This document shows positions 17,201 to 25,033 of a stretch of 35,254 bases of DNA, piece by piece (within the stretch, counting starts at the first letter, position 1; the number at the start of each line of letters is the position of its first letter). Source of the DNA: CAZJNX01 sp964547415 (GTDB lineage Bacteria > Pseudomonadota > Alphaproteobacteria > Rhizobiales > Amorphaceae); the NCBI GenBank assembly GCA_964547415.1, contig CAZJNX010000016.1, positions 1 through 35,254 on the forward strand. The letters are read 5' to 3'. Below the pieces are notes generated by a model. It worked only from the letters and a program-made list of their open reading frames with translations. It made no database searches and had not been told where the DNA came from. The translations under genes and the position numbers were made by a program.

Positions 17201-17698
17201 CGCGTCGACGAAGGCGTACTCGGACTGGTGGGCGGTCGTGGAGCTCTCGCAGGTGTGGTCGTCGCCCATGAGGGCGATGACGCCGCCCCACGGCGAGGTG
17301 CCCGACAGGTTCGCGTGGCGGAAGGCGTCGCCCGACCGGTCGACGCCCGGGCCCTTGCCGTACCAGACGCCGAACACCCCGTCGAAGCGGCCGTTGCCGC
17401 GCATCTCGGCCTGCTGGGCGCCCCACAGCGCGGTCGCCGCCAGGTCCTCGTTGATGGCGGGCTGGAACAGGACGTCGGCGGCCGCGAGCGCCTTGCCGGC
17501 CCGCGCCATTTGCTGGTCGAGGCCGCCGAGGGGCGAGCCGCGGTAGCCCGTCACGTAGCCGGCCGTCCGCTTGCCGGCCGCCGCGTCCCGCGCGTGCTGC
17601 ATGAGGAGGAGGCGCACGGTCGCCTGGGTGCCCGACAGGAAGACGGTCTCGACCGAAAGGTCGTACTTGTCGTCGAGCGTCACGGGGGGGCGCGTCAT
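14222..17698 (-). CDS. Fused indolepyruvate:ferredoxin oxidoreductase
   Basis: 1158-residue cytoplasmic 2-oxoacid:ferredoxin oxidoreductase with all domains in one chain, the form common in proteobacteria. In order: an N-terminal pyrimidine-type TPP domain (GYRGSPLGGLDQQM near 50, INEDLAATALWGAQQ near 80); the TPP/Mg domain with FCAGCPHNTS near 428; a cysteine cluster CEGCGDCGVQSNC near 629 plus CLKGFC for Fe-S binding; and a C-terminal gamma domain starting GVGGTGVVTVGAILG near 718. It oxidatively decarboxylates aryl- or branched-chain 2-oxoacids to acyl-CoA, reducing ferredoxin. The start is set at ATG 17698 (MTRPPVTLDDKYDL), where homology begins; the frame runs 39 codons further upstream. 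Its role fits degradation of aromatic or branched-chain amino acids. No ferredoxin gene is in the window. Confidence 0.93.
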   Translation of the reverse strand: MTRPPVTLDDKYDLSVETVFLSGTQATVRLLLMQHARDAAAGKRTAGYVTGYRGSPLGGLDQQMARAGKALAAADVLFQPAINEDLAATALWGAQQAEMRGNGRFDGVFGVWYGKGPGVDRSGDAFRHANLSGTSPWGGVIALMGDDHTCESSTTAHQSEYAFVDAMMPVLNPAGVQELLDYGLYGFALSRFAGIWAGVKCVKDTVESTASVDGRLDRVEIVRPDFEMPPGGLSIRPGFDALEQEARLHRHKIPAAEAFILANRLNRIVVSGGPAPRMGIVSMGKSWLDTLEALDILGLDEVALSRLGVRLVKIGCTWPLVGEDVRRLAEGLSRIVVVEEKRGLVEGQLKEILYGTANAPAIVGKKDENGDWLFPSNGALEANRIAVALGRRILEGTGDEALAARLAGAEAAVERLSRTEDVSGRRPYFCAGCPHNTSTKVPDGHVAYAGIGCHFMAQWMDRNTEGFTQMGGEGANWIGEAPFSTLPHVFQNIGDGTYNHSGYLAIRAAKAAGVNVTYKILYNDAVAMTGGQANDGGLTVYDIAAQVAAEGAQRIAVVTDEPDKYPVGAFPANATVHHRDALDAVSRELAAVPGLTVLLYDQTCAAEKRRRRKRGTFPDPDQRILINERVCEGCGDCGVQSNCVAIQPVETEFGRKRQIDQSSCNKDFSCLKGFCPSFVTVKGARPKAASRAVGPDDPRLAGLPAPDAPAIEGTYGVLVTGVGGTGVVTVGAILGMAAHIEGKGCGIIDMAGLAQKGGAVISHIKLADRPEDIATIRVGAGGAGALLACDIAVAGMAKVLAAIDPAKSVVVANLHEQLPGDFTRDVSFALPTRQVVKALAERTAEGRIAFLDATRLAERLFGDAIAANMMILGHAFQKGALPLSAEAIEEAIRLNGAAVSMNLAAFRWGRLSAVDPSVLAEAEGAAAPTLSWRRPSQSLEELVARRREDLLAYQDAAYARRFEERVAAVAAAEERVRPGSTALTEAVARNLYKLMAIKDEYEVARLYTDGAFAAQLAEAFESHGRIELNLAPPLLSPTDPATGRPRKRAFGPWILSVLPVLARMKRLRGTPLDLFGKTAERRLERRVRADYEAAVDEIAARLDADRFEAALALASYPDGIRGFGPVRAESIERTEPERLSALAAFRAEAPAPSLAAAE

Positions 17699-17808
17699 CG
17701 GTCGGCGGCTCGCGGGTCGGGCAAGGGGAAACGTCGCGTGAACGTTGGCCGTCACCGCCGGCCCCGTCAAGCGGCCACGGGAACGGACGCCCGCGCGAGG
17801 GGGCAGTC

Positions 17809-17836
17809 TGGACACCCGCCGCGCCGGCGGTCTAAG
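17809..17836 (+). promoter_or_regulatory. Possible sigma70 promoter for the sbtA-sbtB pair
   Basis: TGGACA (17809-17814) and TCTAAG (17831-17836) are separated by 16 nt. They match the -35 at five and the -10 at four of six positions. The site is in the 206-nt divergent spacer, about 68 nt before the sbtA ATG. This is consensus matching only. Confidence 0.35.
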
Positions 17837-17904
17837 TCGCCGCGCCCGCCTTTCAGGACGGCCGGCCGAGGGCGCCCGGACGTCCGGTTCCCCGGGGAGA
17901 GCGA

Positions 17905-18894
17905 ATGTCCGAGATCCTGGCCGTCGCGAGCCAGAACCTCCTGTCGCCGATGGTGCTGTTCTTCGCCCTCGGCTTCCTCGCCGCGCTCGTGCGCTCGGAT
18001 CTCGCCATCCCCGAGGCGGTGGCGAAGGGCCTGTCGATCTACCTCCTGCTCGCCATCGGCTTCAAGGGCGGGGCTGGGGTGGCCGAGGCGGGCGCCTCCG
18101 CCTCCCTCGTGTTCGCGCTCCTCGCCGGGATCGTCCTGTCGGCAGTGATCCCCCTCATCGCCTTCGCCATCCTGAGGGCGATCTCCTCCCTCGACCGGAC
18201 CGACGCCGCCGCGGTCGCGGCCCACTACGGGTCCATCTCGGTCGTCACCTTCGTCGCCGCCACCTCCATGCTCACCGTCCGCGGCATCCCCTTCGAGGGC
18301 TACATGGTCGCCGTGGCGGCGGCCATGGAGGCACCCGCCATCGTGACCGCGCTCCTCCTCGTCGGGCGGGAGGCCGCGCGCGAGGAAGGGGAGGGGCTCG
18401 ACGCCTCGCTCCTGCGCGAGGTCCTGCTCGCGGGCTCCATCGTGCTCCTCGTCGGCGCCTTCGCCATCGGCTGGATCACCGGGCCGGCGGGGCTCGCCGA
18501 GATCGAGGCCTTCATCGTCGACCCGTTCAAGGGCGTCCTGTGCCTCTTCCTCCTCGACATGGGGCTGATCGCCGGGCGCGGCATCCGCCAGGGGGCGGGC
18601 GTCCTCACCGTGCCGATCGTCCTGTTCGGGATCGGGATGCCGCTGATCGGGGCCGCCCTCGGGCTTTCCGCGGCCGTCCTCCTGGGGCTGTCCCAGGGCG
18701 GGGCGGCGGTGCTCGCCACCCTCGCCGCGTCGGCTTCCTACATCGCGGTGCCCGCCGCCATGCGCGTCGCCCTCCCCGAGGCGAACCCCTCGCTCTACCT
18801 CACCCTCTCGCTCGGGGTGACGTTTCCGTTCAATCTCGTGTTCGGCATCGCCCTTTACATGGCGGCGGCCGGGATCGTCATCGGCCCGGCCTGA
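17905..18894 (+). CDS. sbtA: SbtA-type sodium-dependent bicarbonate permease
   Basis: 329-residue inner-membrane protein of the SbtA family (PF05982), with about ten hydrophobic segments in two inverted halves. Typical stretches are NLLSPMVLFFALGFLAALVR at the N-terminus, IYLLLAIGFKGG, AAHYGSISVVTFVAA, MEAPAIVTALLL and the second-half LLDMGLIAGRG and ASASYIAVPAAMR. Cyanobacterial SbtA imports bicarbonate with sodium; proteobacterial homologues are less studied and slightly shorter, as here. GGGGAGAG just before the ATG is the ribosome site. The PII-like gene follows after 18 nt, which is the standard SbtA-SbtB pairing and strongly supports the family call. In this heterotroph-like setting it may feed carboxylases rather than carbon fixation; that is inference. 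Confidence 0.92.
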   Translation: MSEILAVASQNLLSPMVLFFALGFLAALVRSDLAIPEAVAKGLSIYLLLAIGFKGGAGVAEAGASASLVFALLAGIVLSAVIPLIAFAILRAISSLDRTDAAAVAAHYGSISVVTFVAATSMLTVRGIPFEGYMVAVAAAMEAPAIVTALLLVGREAAREEGEGLDASLLREVLLAGSIVLLVGAFAIGWITGPAGLAEIEAFIVDPFKGVLCLFLLDMGLIAGRGIRQGAGVLTVPIVLFGIGMPLIGAALGLSAAVLLGLSQGGAAVLATLAASASYIAVPAAMRVALPEANPSLYLTLSLGVTFPFNLVFGIALYMAAAGIVIGPA

Positions 18895-18912
18895 CGGGCG
18901 AGGGAGGACGGC

Positions 18913-19224
18913 ATGGAGACCTTCGAGGCGAGCCGCGTTGAGATCGTCATCGAGGCGCCGCTGCTCAGGCGCCTCACGACCGCCCTCGAGAAGGCGGGGG
19001 TGAAGGGCTACACCGTGCTGCCCGTCCTCGGCGGTTACGGCCGCTCGGGCCTTTGGACCCGCGAGGGGCAGGTGGGCGCGGCGGGCGGCATGGCCATGGT
19101 GGTGGCGATCGTCGCCTCCGACCGGGCCGACGCCCTCGTCGAGGCGGCCTACGGCGTCGTCGCCCGCCACATCGGCGTCGTGTCGGTGACGCCCTGCCGG
19201 ACGATCCGCCGCGACCGGTTCTGA
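18913..19224 (+). CDS. sbtB: PII-like signalling protein SbtB
   Basis: 103-residue PII-superfamily protein. The ferredoxin-like fold is seen as VEIVIEAPLLRRLTTALEKAG, then GYTVLPVLGGYGRSG leading into a short T-loop, then MAMVVAIVASDRADALVEAAY and IGVVSVTPC. SbtB binds SbtA at the membrane and controls bicarbonate uptake in response to adenine nucleotides (cAMP, AMP, ADP, ATP in cyanobacteria). The C-terminus ends CRTIRRDRF and lacks the CGPEGC R-loop that gives cyanobacterial SbtB redox-controlled ATP/ADP hydrolase activity. A GGAGG about 7 nt before the ATG supports the start. It is co-transcribed with sbtA. Confidence 0.9.
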   Translation: METFEASRVEIVIEAPLLRRLTTALEKAGVKGYTVLPVLGGYGRSGLWTREGQVGAAGGMAMVVAIVASDRADALVEAAYGVVARHIGVVSVTPCRTIRRDRF

Positions 19225-19304
19225 TCCCGCCGACGCTTCCGTGCGCGCGGAAGATGTGGTAGCCGCGACAAATCGCCGGACCGTCGAGACGGAGCCCTCG
19301 GAAC

Positions 19305-20474
19305 ATGACGCGCTTTCTGTTCGACACGGCGGGCACCGGCCTCGTCGGCGACGCCAGCGACCAGGACCTGTTCGCCCTCGACGCGGAGAACCAGACCTAC
19401 CTCGGCCTCGGCGGCGCGGACGCGCTGTTCGGCGGTCGCTTCGGCAACGCCCTTTACGGCGACACCGACGCGGCCCTCGACGTGAGCGGGGATCCCGATC
19501 CGCTGGTGCGGGTGGTGGACGGCATCGGCGTCGTCGGCTTCGAGGATCTCATCGTCGGCCGCAGCGGCGAGGACGGCCTTTACGGCGACACGGGGCCCTT
19601 CCGGTCCACGGTGCCCGCGGTGGTCGCCTTCGCGGCCGACCTTCTCGACGGCGGCGGCGGCAACGACGTCCTCTCGGGCGACGCCGACGGAAACATCGAG
19701 GCCGCCGGCGAGGGCGGCCTCGTGCTGGGCGGGGACGACGGACTGGCCGGCCGGGGCGGCGACGACCAGCTGTTCGGCGACGGCTCGGCCCTCCTCGCGA
19801 CCGTGACCGGCGCGACGGTGGCCGGCGGCGAAGACCGGATCCGCGCCGGCGCGGGCGACGACACCGCGTTCGGCGACGGCTTCGAGGTCGGCGCCCTCGC
19901 CGGCAGCGCCCGGGGTGGCGACGACACCGTGGCGGCGGGCCGTGGCTAGGACATCGTCTACGGCGACGCCTTCACCCTCCTCCTCGAGGGCATCGCCACC
20001 AACGCCGAAGGCGGCGACGATTCCCTGCTCGGCGGCCTCGGCAACGACACCCTGTTCGGCGATGCCGCCGCGCTCCGTTTCGCGCCGGTGGCGGACGGCA
20101 TCGTCAGGGCCGGGGACGACGTCCTGCGGGGTGGCCGCGGCGACGACGTCCTTTACGGCGACTTCGCCCAGCGGGGTCCATTGTCCGTCGGGGGCGGGTT
20201 CGACCGCCTCTCCGGCGGCCGCGACGACGACACCATGACCGGCGGCGGCGGGGCCGACCGCTTCGTCCTGTCGACGGGCGAGGACGTGGTCACGGACTTC
20301 TCGGCGGCCGACGGCGACGTGATCGTCACGCGCCGCTTCTTCGACAGCCCCGAGGCGGCGCTCGCGGCCGTCACCTACGCCGACGGCGACGCGCGCCTGG
20401 CGATCGACGCCACCTCGTCCCTCCTGATGGAGAACGTCGCCGCGAACAGCCTCACCGTCGACGACTTCGTCTGA
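19305..20474 (+). pseudogene. RTX-type Ca-binding protein gene split by an in-frame amber codon
   Basis: The frame from ATG 19305 encodes glycine/aspartate-rich hemolysin-type repeats (GGGGNDVLSGD, GRGGDDQLFGD, GRGGDDVLYGD). It is stopped by TAG at 19947-19949 after 214 codons. Directly after the TAG the same frame continues (DIVYGDAFTLLLEG) with the same repeat style to a natural stop at 20472-20474. No frameshift or second stop occurs, so the full product would be 389 residues. The TAG stands where repeats elsewhere have an acidic or other residue before DxLYGD; GAG to TAG is the simplest change. Only the downstream part carries the C-terminal module FVLSTGEDVVTDF and the hydrophobic tail LTVDDFV expected to direct type I secretion, so a truncated product would probably stay inside. 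Alternatives are recent nonsense mutation, sequencing error or readthrough. Confidence 0.8.
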
Positions 20475-20674
20475 CGCGGGTCGCCGGCGCGGCACCCGCC
20501 AAGCCGGGCGAGGCCGCCGGCGCGGCGACGCACCCGTCCCGCACCGGTTGCCGCCCGCTCCGGGGGCGGGCGAGCGAGCCCGCGCCCCTCGTTGCCCGCG
20601 GGGCATTCCGCGGGTAGGTGAAGAGGGGCCGCGCCCGTCCCGCCGCGCGGCGGCCCGCAGCGAGGTCCGACGCC

Positions 20675-21820
20675 ATGACGACCCTTCCCTTTCCGAGCCC
20701 GCCCCTCCTCCTCGGCGAGTTCGACGACAGGTTCCGCGTCGGCGATCTCGCGGGCGTCGACGTGGTCGGCGGCCTCGGGCGCGACACGCTCCTCGGCGGC
20801 GAGGCGTTCAACACCTTCTGGGGTGATCTCCACACGGACTTCGTCCTCGACGTGCCGGTCACCGGGCCGTTCGACGTCGGCTTCGCCGACGCGATGCGGG
20901 GCGGGGCCGCCCCGGAGCGCTTCGTCGGCGACGTCCGGTCCTTCTCCAACGGCGTGACGGGCGCGGAGGTGACGCTCGGCGCCGACCGGATCGCCGGGCG
21001 CGGCGGCGCGGACGAGATCTTCGGCGACGCCGAGGGCCGGATCGAGACGCTGCCGTTCGCCGGGGCCGTGCGCGGGGGCGACGATCTCCTGCGCGGCGGC
21101 GCAGGTCCCGACGCCCTCGTCGGCGATGCGGGCGTCCTGTCCGGCGTCCTGCAGCCGATCGCGGCCGGACCCGTCGCGGGCGGGGACGACACGATCGCCG
21201 GCGGCAGCGGCCGTGACGTCCTGCGCGGGGACGCCCGCCTGCTGGAAGTCGCCCTCGGCGGCGACGACCTCCTCGTGGGTGGCGGGGGCGACGACCGGAT
21301 CTACGGCGATGCCCAGCGCGTCCTGTCGAGCCCGTTCGGCTGGTCGGGCCGCGGCGGGAACGACACGCTCGACGGCGGCGGCGGCGACGACGTGCTCTAT
21401 GGGGACGGCGTGTCCGCCGGCATTCCCGACGCCATCGCGCCGGGTTTCGGCGGCGACGACCTGTTGCGCGGCGGCCGCGGGAACGACCGCCTGTTCGGCG
21501 ACTTCCGGCAGACCGTCAGGACGGGCGGCGACGACACCCTCGCCGGCGGCGGCGGCGACGACGTCATGACGGGCGGGGCGGGGGCGGACCTGTTCGTCCT
21601 GTCGGCGGGGGACGACCGGATCGAGGACTTCGACGCGGCGGCCGGCGACCGGGTGCGCACGGGCCGCTTCTTCGACGATCCGGCCGATGCGCTCGCCGCC
21701 GTCTCCGACGGCGAGGACGGGGCGGTGCTGACCTTCGCCGCGCCGGGCGGCGGGCGCACCTTCACCCTGACCTTCCGGGGCCTGTCGGAGGGGGACCTCA
21801 CGGCCGACGCCTTCCTGTGA
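20675..21820 (+). CDS. RTX-type (hemolysin-type) Ca-binding protein, probably secreted
   Basis: 381-residue paralogue of the interrupted gene just upstream. It is built of GGxGxDxLxGD-type repeats (GGLGRDTLLGG, GGGGDDVLYGDG, GRGNDRLFGDF, GGGGDDVMTGG), which form Ca-binding parallel beta-rolls in the family. The C-terminal module begins DLFVLSAGDDRIEDF and ends in the tail LTADAFL, an acidic residue followed by hydrophobic residues as in type I secretion signals. No N-terminal signal peptide is seen, which also fits type I secretion. The repeats are spaced by variable inserts of about 15-30 residues rather than being tightly tandem. ATG 20675 is preferred (GAGG about 9 nt upstream) over GTG 20618. 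No catalytic domain is visible, so the function outside Ca binding is unknown. No type I secretion genes are in the window. Confidence 0.85.
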   Translation: MTTLPFPSPPLLLGEFDDRFRVGDLAGVDVVGGLGRDTLLGGEAFNTFWGDLHTDFVLDVPVTGPFDVGFADAMRGGAAPERFVGDVRSFSNGVTGAEVTLGADRIAGRGGADEIFGDAEGRIETLPFAGAVRGGDDLLRGGAGPDALVGDAGVLSGVLQPIAAGPVAGGDDTIAGGSGRDVLRGDARLLEVALGGDDLLVGGGGDDRIYGDAQRVLSSPFGWSGRGGNDTLDGGGGDDVLYGDGVSAGIPDAIAPGFGGDDLLRGGRGNDRLFGDFRQTVRTGGDDTLAGGGGDDVMTGGAGADLFVLSAGDDRIEDFDAAAGDRVRTGRFFDDPADALAAVSDGEDGAVLTFAAPGGGRTFTLTFRGLSEGDLTADAFL

Positions 21821-21905
21821 GGGACCACGCGCCCGCCGCGGGCATGGACGCCGGCCCAGCCGCCGTGCATGGCTGTCCCGGACACGGCGGAGGGACCTGA
21901 CCGGC

Positions 21906-23327
21906 ATGGACGAGGCGGCGACGGTACGGGACGGGGCGGCGCGGACGGGCGGCCGGGGGCGGCGGCCCCCCGCGCCGGTGCCGCCCGAGCGGCCCCCCGG
22001 CTTCTGGGCCTTCTTCCGTGCGCTCCAGGACAACCCGGTGACGGCCTTCGCCGAGGACGCCTACCGGGAGCCTCTCCACCACCGGCCCGCCCTCGGCTCG
22101 ATCCCGGACGTCGTTCTCCTCGCCGCGCCGGACCTGGTGAAGCCCGTCTTCGTGGAGCGCATGTCCGCCTTCGACAAGGGCGAGGTGGTGCGCCGCCGCC
22201 TCGCGCCGATGCTGGGCGACGGCATCCTGATCGCCGACGAGGCGACGTGGCTGCCCCAGCGGCGGGTGATCCAGCCCCTCTTCCGCCCGCGCCTCACCGA
22301 GGGCTTCCTCCCCGACATGGTGGCGGCCGCCGACGGGGCGGCGGCCCGCCTCGCCGCCCTGCCGGCGGGCGCGGAGGCCGACATGACGGAGGAGATGAAC
22401 GCCCTCACCTACGACGTGATCGCCCGCACCGCCTTTTCCGGCGACACCATCGAGGACCCGGCGGCCTTCTCCCGGGCCATCGGCGCCTACTTCGACACCC
22501 TCGGCCGGGTGGACCTCGCGAGCTTCCTCGCCCTGCCGGCCTGGATCCCGACCCTCGGGCGGATCCGGGCGCGACCGGCCCTCGCCCTCTTCCGCCGCCA
22601 GGTGGGCGGGATCGTGGAAAAGCGCCGGGCGCTGATCGCGCGGGAGGGGGCGGCGGCGGCGCCGAAGGACCTCCTGACGGCCCTCCTGACGGCGAAGGAC
22701 CCGAAGACGGGCGAGCCCATGAGCCCCGAACGGGTCTACGACAACGCGGTCGTCTTCCTCGCGGCGGGCCACGAGACCACGTCCAACACGCTCCAGTGGA
22801 CGCTGTTCCTCCTGTCTGAGCATCCCGAATGGGACAGGCGGGTGGCGGACGAGATCGCCGCCGTCACCGGCGGGCGGCCACCCTCCGCGGCCGACCTCGA
22901 CCGGCTTCCCCTCACCCGCATGGTGGTGGACGAGGCGCTGCGCCTCTACCCGCCCGTGCCGTTCATCCCGCGCATGCCGTCGGCGGACGAGATCATCGAC
23001 GGGCGGCGGATCCGCCGCGGCTCGGTGGTGTTCGCCGCCCCCTTCGTCACCCACCGGCACCGCACCCTCTGGCAGGACCCGGACCACTTCCGGCCCGAGC
23101 GCTTCGGCCCGGGCGGGGCGGTGCCCGACGGCGCCTACTTCCCCTTCGGCCTCGGGCCCCGCGCCTGCCTCGGGGCGCGCTTCGCGATCCAGGAGGTGCT
23201 GGTGGCGCTCGCCGCGCTCCTGCCCCGCTTCCGCTTCGAGACGGTGGCACGGGAGACCGTCTTCCCCCAGGCCACCATCACGCTGAAGCCGAAGCTGCCC
23301 TTGCGGATGCGCGTCCTGCCCCGCTGA
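21906..23327 (+). CDS. Cytochrome P450
   Basis: 473-residue soluble-type P450. All landmarks are present: the I-helix oxygen-activation motif AGHETTSNTLQW near residue 285, ExxR in DEALRLYPPVPFIPR near 342, the PERF meander (FRPERFGPGG) near 398, and the heme loop FGLGPRACLGARFA with axial Cys near 420. The RLYPPVPFIPR and PERF style resembles CYP102/CYP4-like fatty-acid or hydrocarbon hydroxylases more than the camphor class, but the substrate is not fixed. There is no N-terminal membrane anchor, and no ferredoxin or reductase is fused or adjacent, so electron partners must be encoded elsewhere. GGAGGG at 21889-21894 precedes the ATG. The stop lies 3 nt from the stop of the convergent TRAP gene. 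Confidence 0.94.
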   Translation: MDEAATVRDGAARTGGRGRRPPAPVPPERPPGFWAFFRALQDNPVTAFAEDAYREPLHHRPALGSIPDVVLLAAPDLVKPVFVERMSAFDKGEVVRRRLAPMLGDGILIADEATWLPQRRVIQPLFRPRLTEGFLPDMVAAADGAAARLAALPAGAEADMTEEMNALTYDVIARTAFSGDTIEDPAAFSRAIGAYFDTLGRVDLASFLALPAWIPTLGRIRARPALALFRRQVGGIVEKRRALIAREGAAAAPKDLLTALLTAKDPKTGEPMSPERVYDNAVVFLAAGHETTSNTLQWTLFLLSEHPEWDRRVADEIAAVTGGRPPSAADLDRLPLTRMVVDEALRLYPPVPFIPRMPSADEIIDGRRIRRGSVVFAAPFVTHRHRTLWQDPDHFRPERFGPGGAVPDGAYFPFGLGPRACLGARFAIQEVLVALAALLPRFRFETVARETVFPQATITLKPKLPLRMRVLPR

Positions 23328-23330
23328 GGC

Positions 23331-24950
23331 TCACGAGCCGTAGACCATCCGCGGCAGCCAGGTGGCGAGGGCCGGCGCGTACCACAGGAGGACCAGCATC
23401 AGGACCTGGATCAGCACGAACGGCATGATGCCCCGGTAGATGTCGACGGTGCGCACCTGCGGCGGGGCGACCCCGCGCAGGTAGAACAGGGCGAAGCCGA
23501 ACGGCGGCGTCAGGAACGATGTCTGCAGGTTCACCGCCATCATGACGCCGAGCCAGACCGGGCTCATGGTGGACCCGTCCGGCATCTCCAGCATCAACAG
23601 GACCGGCGCCACCAGCGGCACCACGACGAACACGATCTCCAGGAAGTCCAGGAAGAAGCCGAGGACGAACATCAGGAGCATCACGACGATCATGGCGCCG
23701 AGCGCGCCGCCCGGGATGCCCGACAGGAGCTCGTGGACCATCTCCTCGCCCCCGAGCCCGCGGAAGACGAGGGAAAACAGCGTCGCCCCGATCAGGATGA
23801 CGAACACCATGCAGGTGATCTGCGTGGTCGACTGCAGCACCGAGACGAGCACGCCGCCCCGGAACGTCCGCCACAGGGAGATGAGGAGCCCGCCCGCGAC
23901 CAGGGCCGTCAGCAGCGCGGCGAGGGCGATCCCCACCTGGTCGGCGAAGGCGATCTGGCTGCGGGTGATGCGCAGGTCCATCATCGCCGTCAGCGCAAGG
24001 AGGGCGATGAGGGAAAGCGCCGCCACGTAGACGGGCCACGGCCGGTCCGCGTTCATCCGGTAGCCCGCCAGCAGCACCGCCCCGATGCCGCCGACGGCCG
24101 CCGCCTCCGTCGGCGTCGCGACGCCCGCGAGGATCGACCCGAGGACCGCGACGATGAGAACGATGGGCGGGACGAGGGCGTGCAGGATCGCCTTCGCGCC
24201 CACCGCCGAGCCCTCGTCCCGCGGCACGGACGGCGCGGTCTCCGGCTTGATGACGGCCATCAGCACGTTGAAGGCGATGTAGGCGCCCACGAGGATGAGC
24301 CCGGGCAGGAGCGCGCCGGCGAACAGGTCCCCCACCGAGACGGGCGGGGCGGGCACGAAGGAGAAGTCCCCCTCCGCCCAGGCCCGCTCCTGGAGGATGC
24401 GCTGGCTCTCCTGGTGGGCGTTGGACACCTGGTCGCCGAGGACGACGAGCACGATGGACGGCGGGATGATCTGCCCGAGCGTGCCGGAGGCGGCGATGGT
24501 GCCGGTGGCGAGGCGGGGCGAGTAGCCGCGCCGCAGCATGGTGGGCAGCGACAGGAGGCCCATCGTCACCACCGTGGCGCCGACGATGCCGGTGGAGGCG
24601 GCGAGCAGCGCACCGACCACGCAGACCGAGATGCCGAGCCCGCCGCGCAGGGGCCCGAACAGCTGCCCCATGGTCTCGAGGAGCTCCTCGGCGACCCTGG
24701 AGCGCTCGAGCATCACCCCCATGAAGACGAACAGGGGGACGGCGATCAGCACCTCGTTCGTCATGATCCCGAACATGCGCTGCGGCAGGACGTAGACGAA
24801 GGTGAAGTCGAACGCGCCGAACAGGACGCCGAGCCCGGCGAAGATGAGGGCAACGCCCGCGAGCGCGAAGGCGACCGGAAAGCCCGTCAGGAGAAGGCCG
24901 ATCGCGACGATGAACATCAGGGCGTCGAGGACGTGGGCGATCTCGGGCAA
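23331..24950 (-). CDS. dctM: TRAP transporter large permease (DctM type)
   Basis: 539-residue inner-membrane subunit with about 12-14 hydrophobic segments. It forms the sodium-driven transport channel of a tripartite ATP-independent periplasmic transporter. Family features include LLLTGFPVAFALAGVALIFAG at the N-terminus, NEVLIAVPLFVFMGVMLERS, and ASGTLGQIIPPSIVLVVLGD. It is longer than the common 425-residue DctM; the extra length is in the middle (polar loop plus two hydrophobic segments), a form often seen with DctP partners of the 2-oxoacid/lactate-binding type. The frame starts at TTG 24950, with GAAGG about 10 nt upstream; no in-frame ATG gives the full first membrane segment. It is last in the dctP-dctQ-dctM transcript, 83 nt after dctQ. 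Confidence 0.92.
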   Translation of the reverse strand: MPEIAHVLDALMFIVAIGLLLTGFPVAFALAGVALIFAGLGVLFGAFDFTFVYVLPQRMFGIMTNEVLIAVPLFVFMGVMLERSRVAEELLETMGQLFGPLRGGLGISVCVVGALLAASTGIVGATVVTMGLLSLPTMLRRGYSPRLATGTIAASGTLGQIIPPSIVLVVLGDQVSNAHQESQRILQERAWAEGDFSFVPAPPVSVGDLFAGALLPGLILVGAYIAFNVLMAVIKPETAPSVPRDEGSAVGAKAILHALVPPIVLIVAVLGSILAGVATPTEAAAVGGIGAVLLAGYRMNADRPWPVYVAALSLIALLALTAMMDLRITRSQIAFADQVGIALAALLTALVAGGLLISLWRTFRGGVLVSVLQSTTQITCMVFVILIGATLFSLVFRGLGGEEMVHELLSGIPGGALGAMIVVMLLMFVLGFFLDFLEIVFVVVPLVAPVLLMLEMPDGSTMSPVWLGVMMAVNLQTSFLTPPFGFALFYLRGVAPPQVRTVDIYRGIMPFVLIQVLMLVLLWYAPALATWLPRMVYGS

Positions 24951-25033
24951 CGTCGGATGACCTTCGCGTCAGAACGGGTTGATCGGCCAGCGGCCTCGGC
25001 CGCCGGGAGGGGCGCGCGCCGCGGTGGGCCGCG

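Noticed and set aside
19236..19253. 6-bp hairpin CTTCCG-N6-CGGAAG after sbtB as a terminator
   Set aside because: The stem is short and no T-run follows; it is too weak to list as a terminator.
20552..20572. 7-bp GC hairpin between the RTX genes as a terminator
   Set aside because: No T-tract, and stems this size are common by chance at this GC content.
19241..20617. 458-codon plus-strand frame covering the RTX gene without a stop
   Set aside because: It is an out-of-frame reading made of Arg/Gly/His repeats. The Ca-binding repeats are in the frame that starts at 19305.
19305..21820. Repetitive glycine/aspartate-coding DNA as a CRISPR or satellite array
   Set aside because: The periodicity is in codons of hemolysin-type Ca-binding repeats, without constant repeats and unique spacers.
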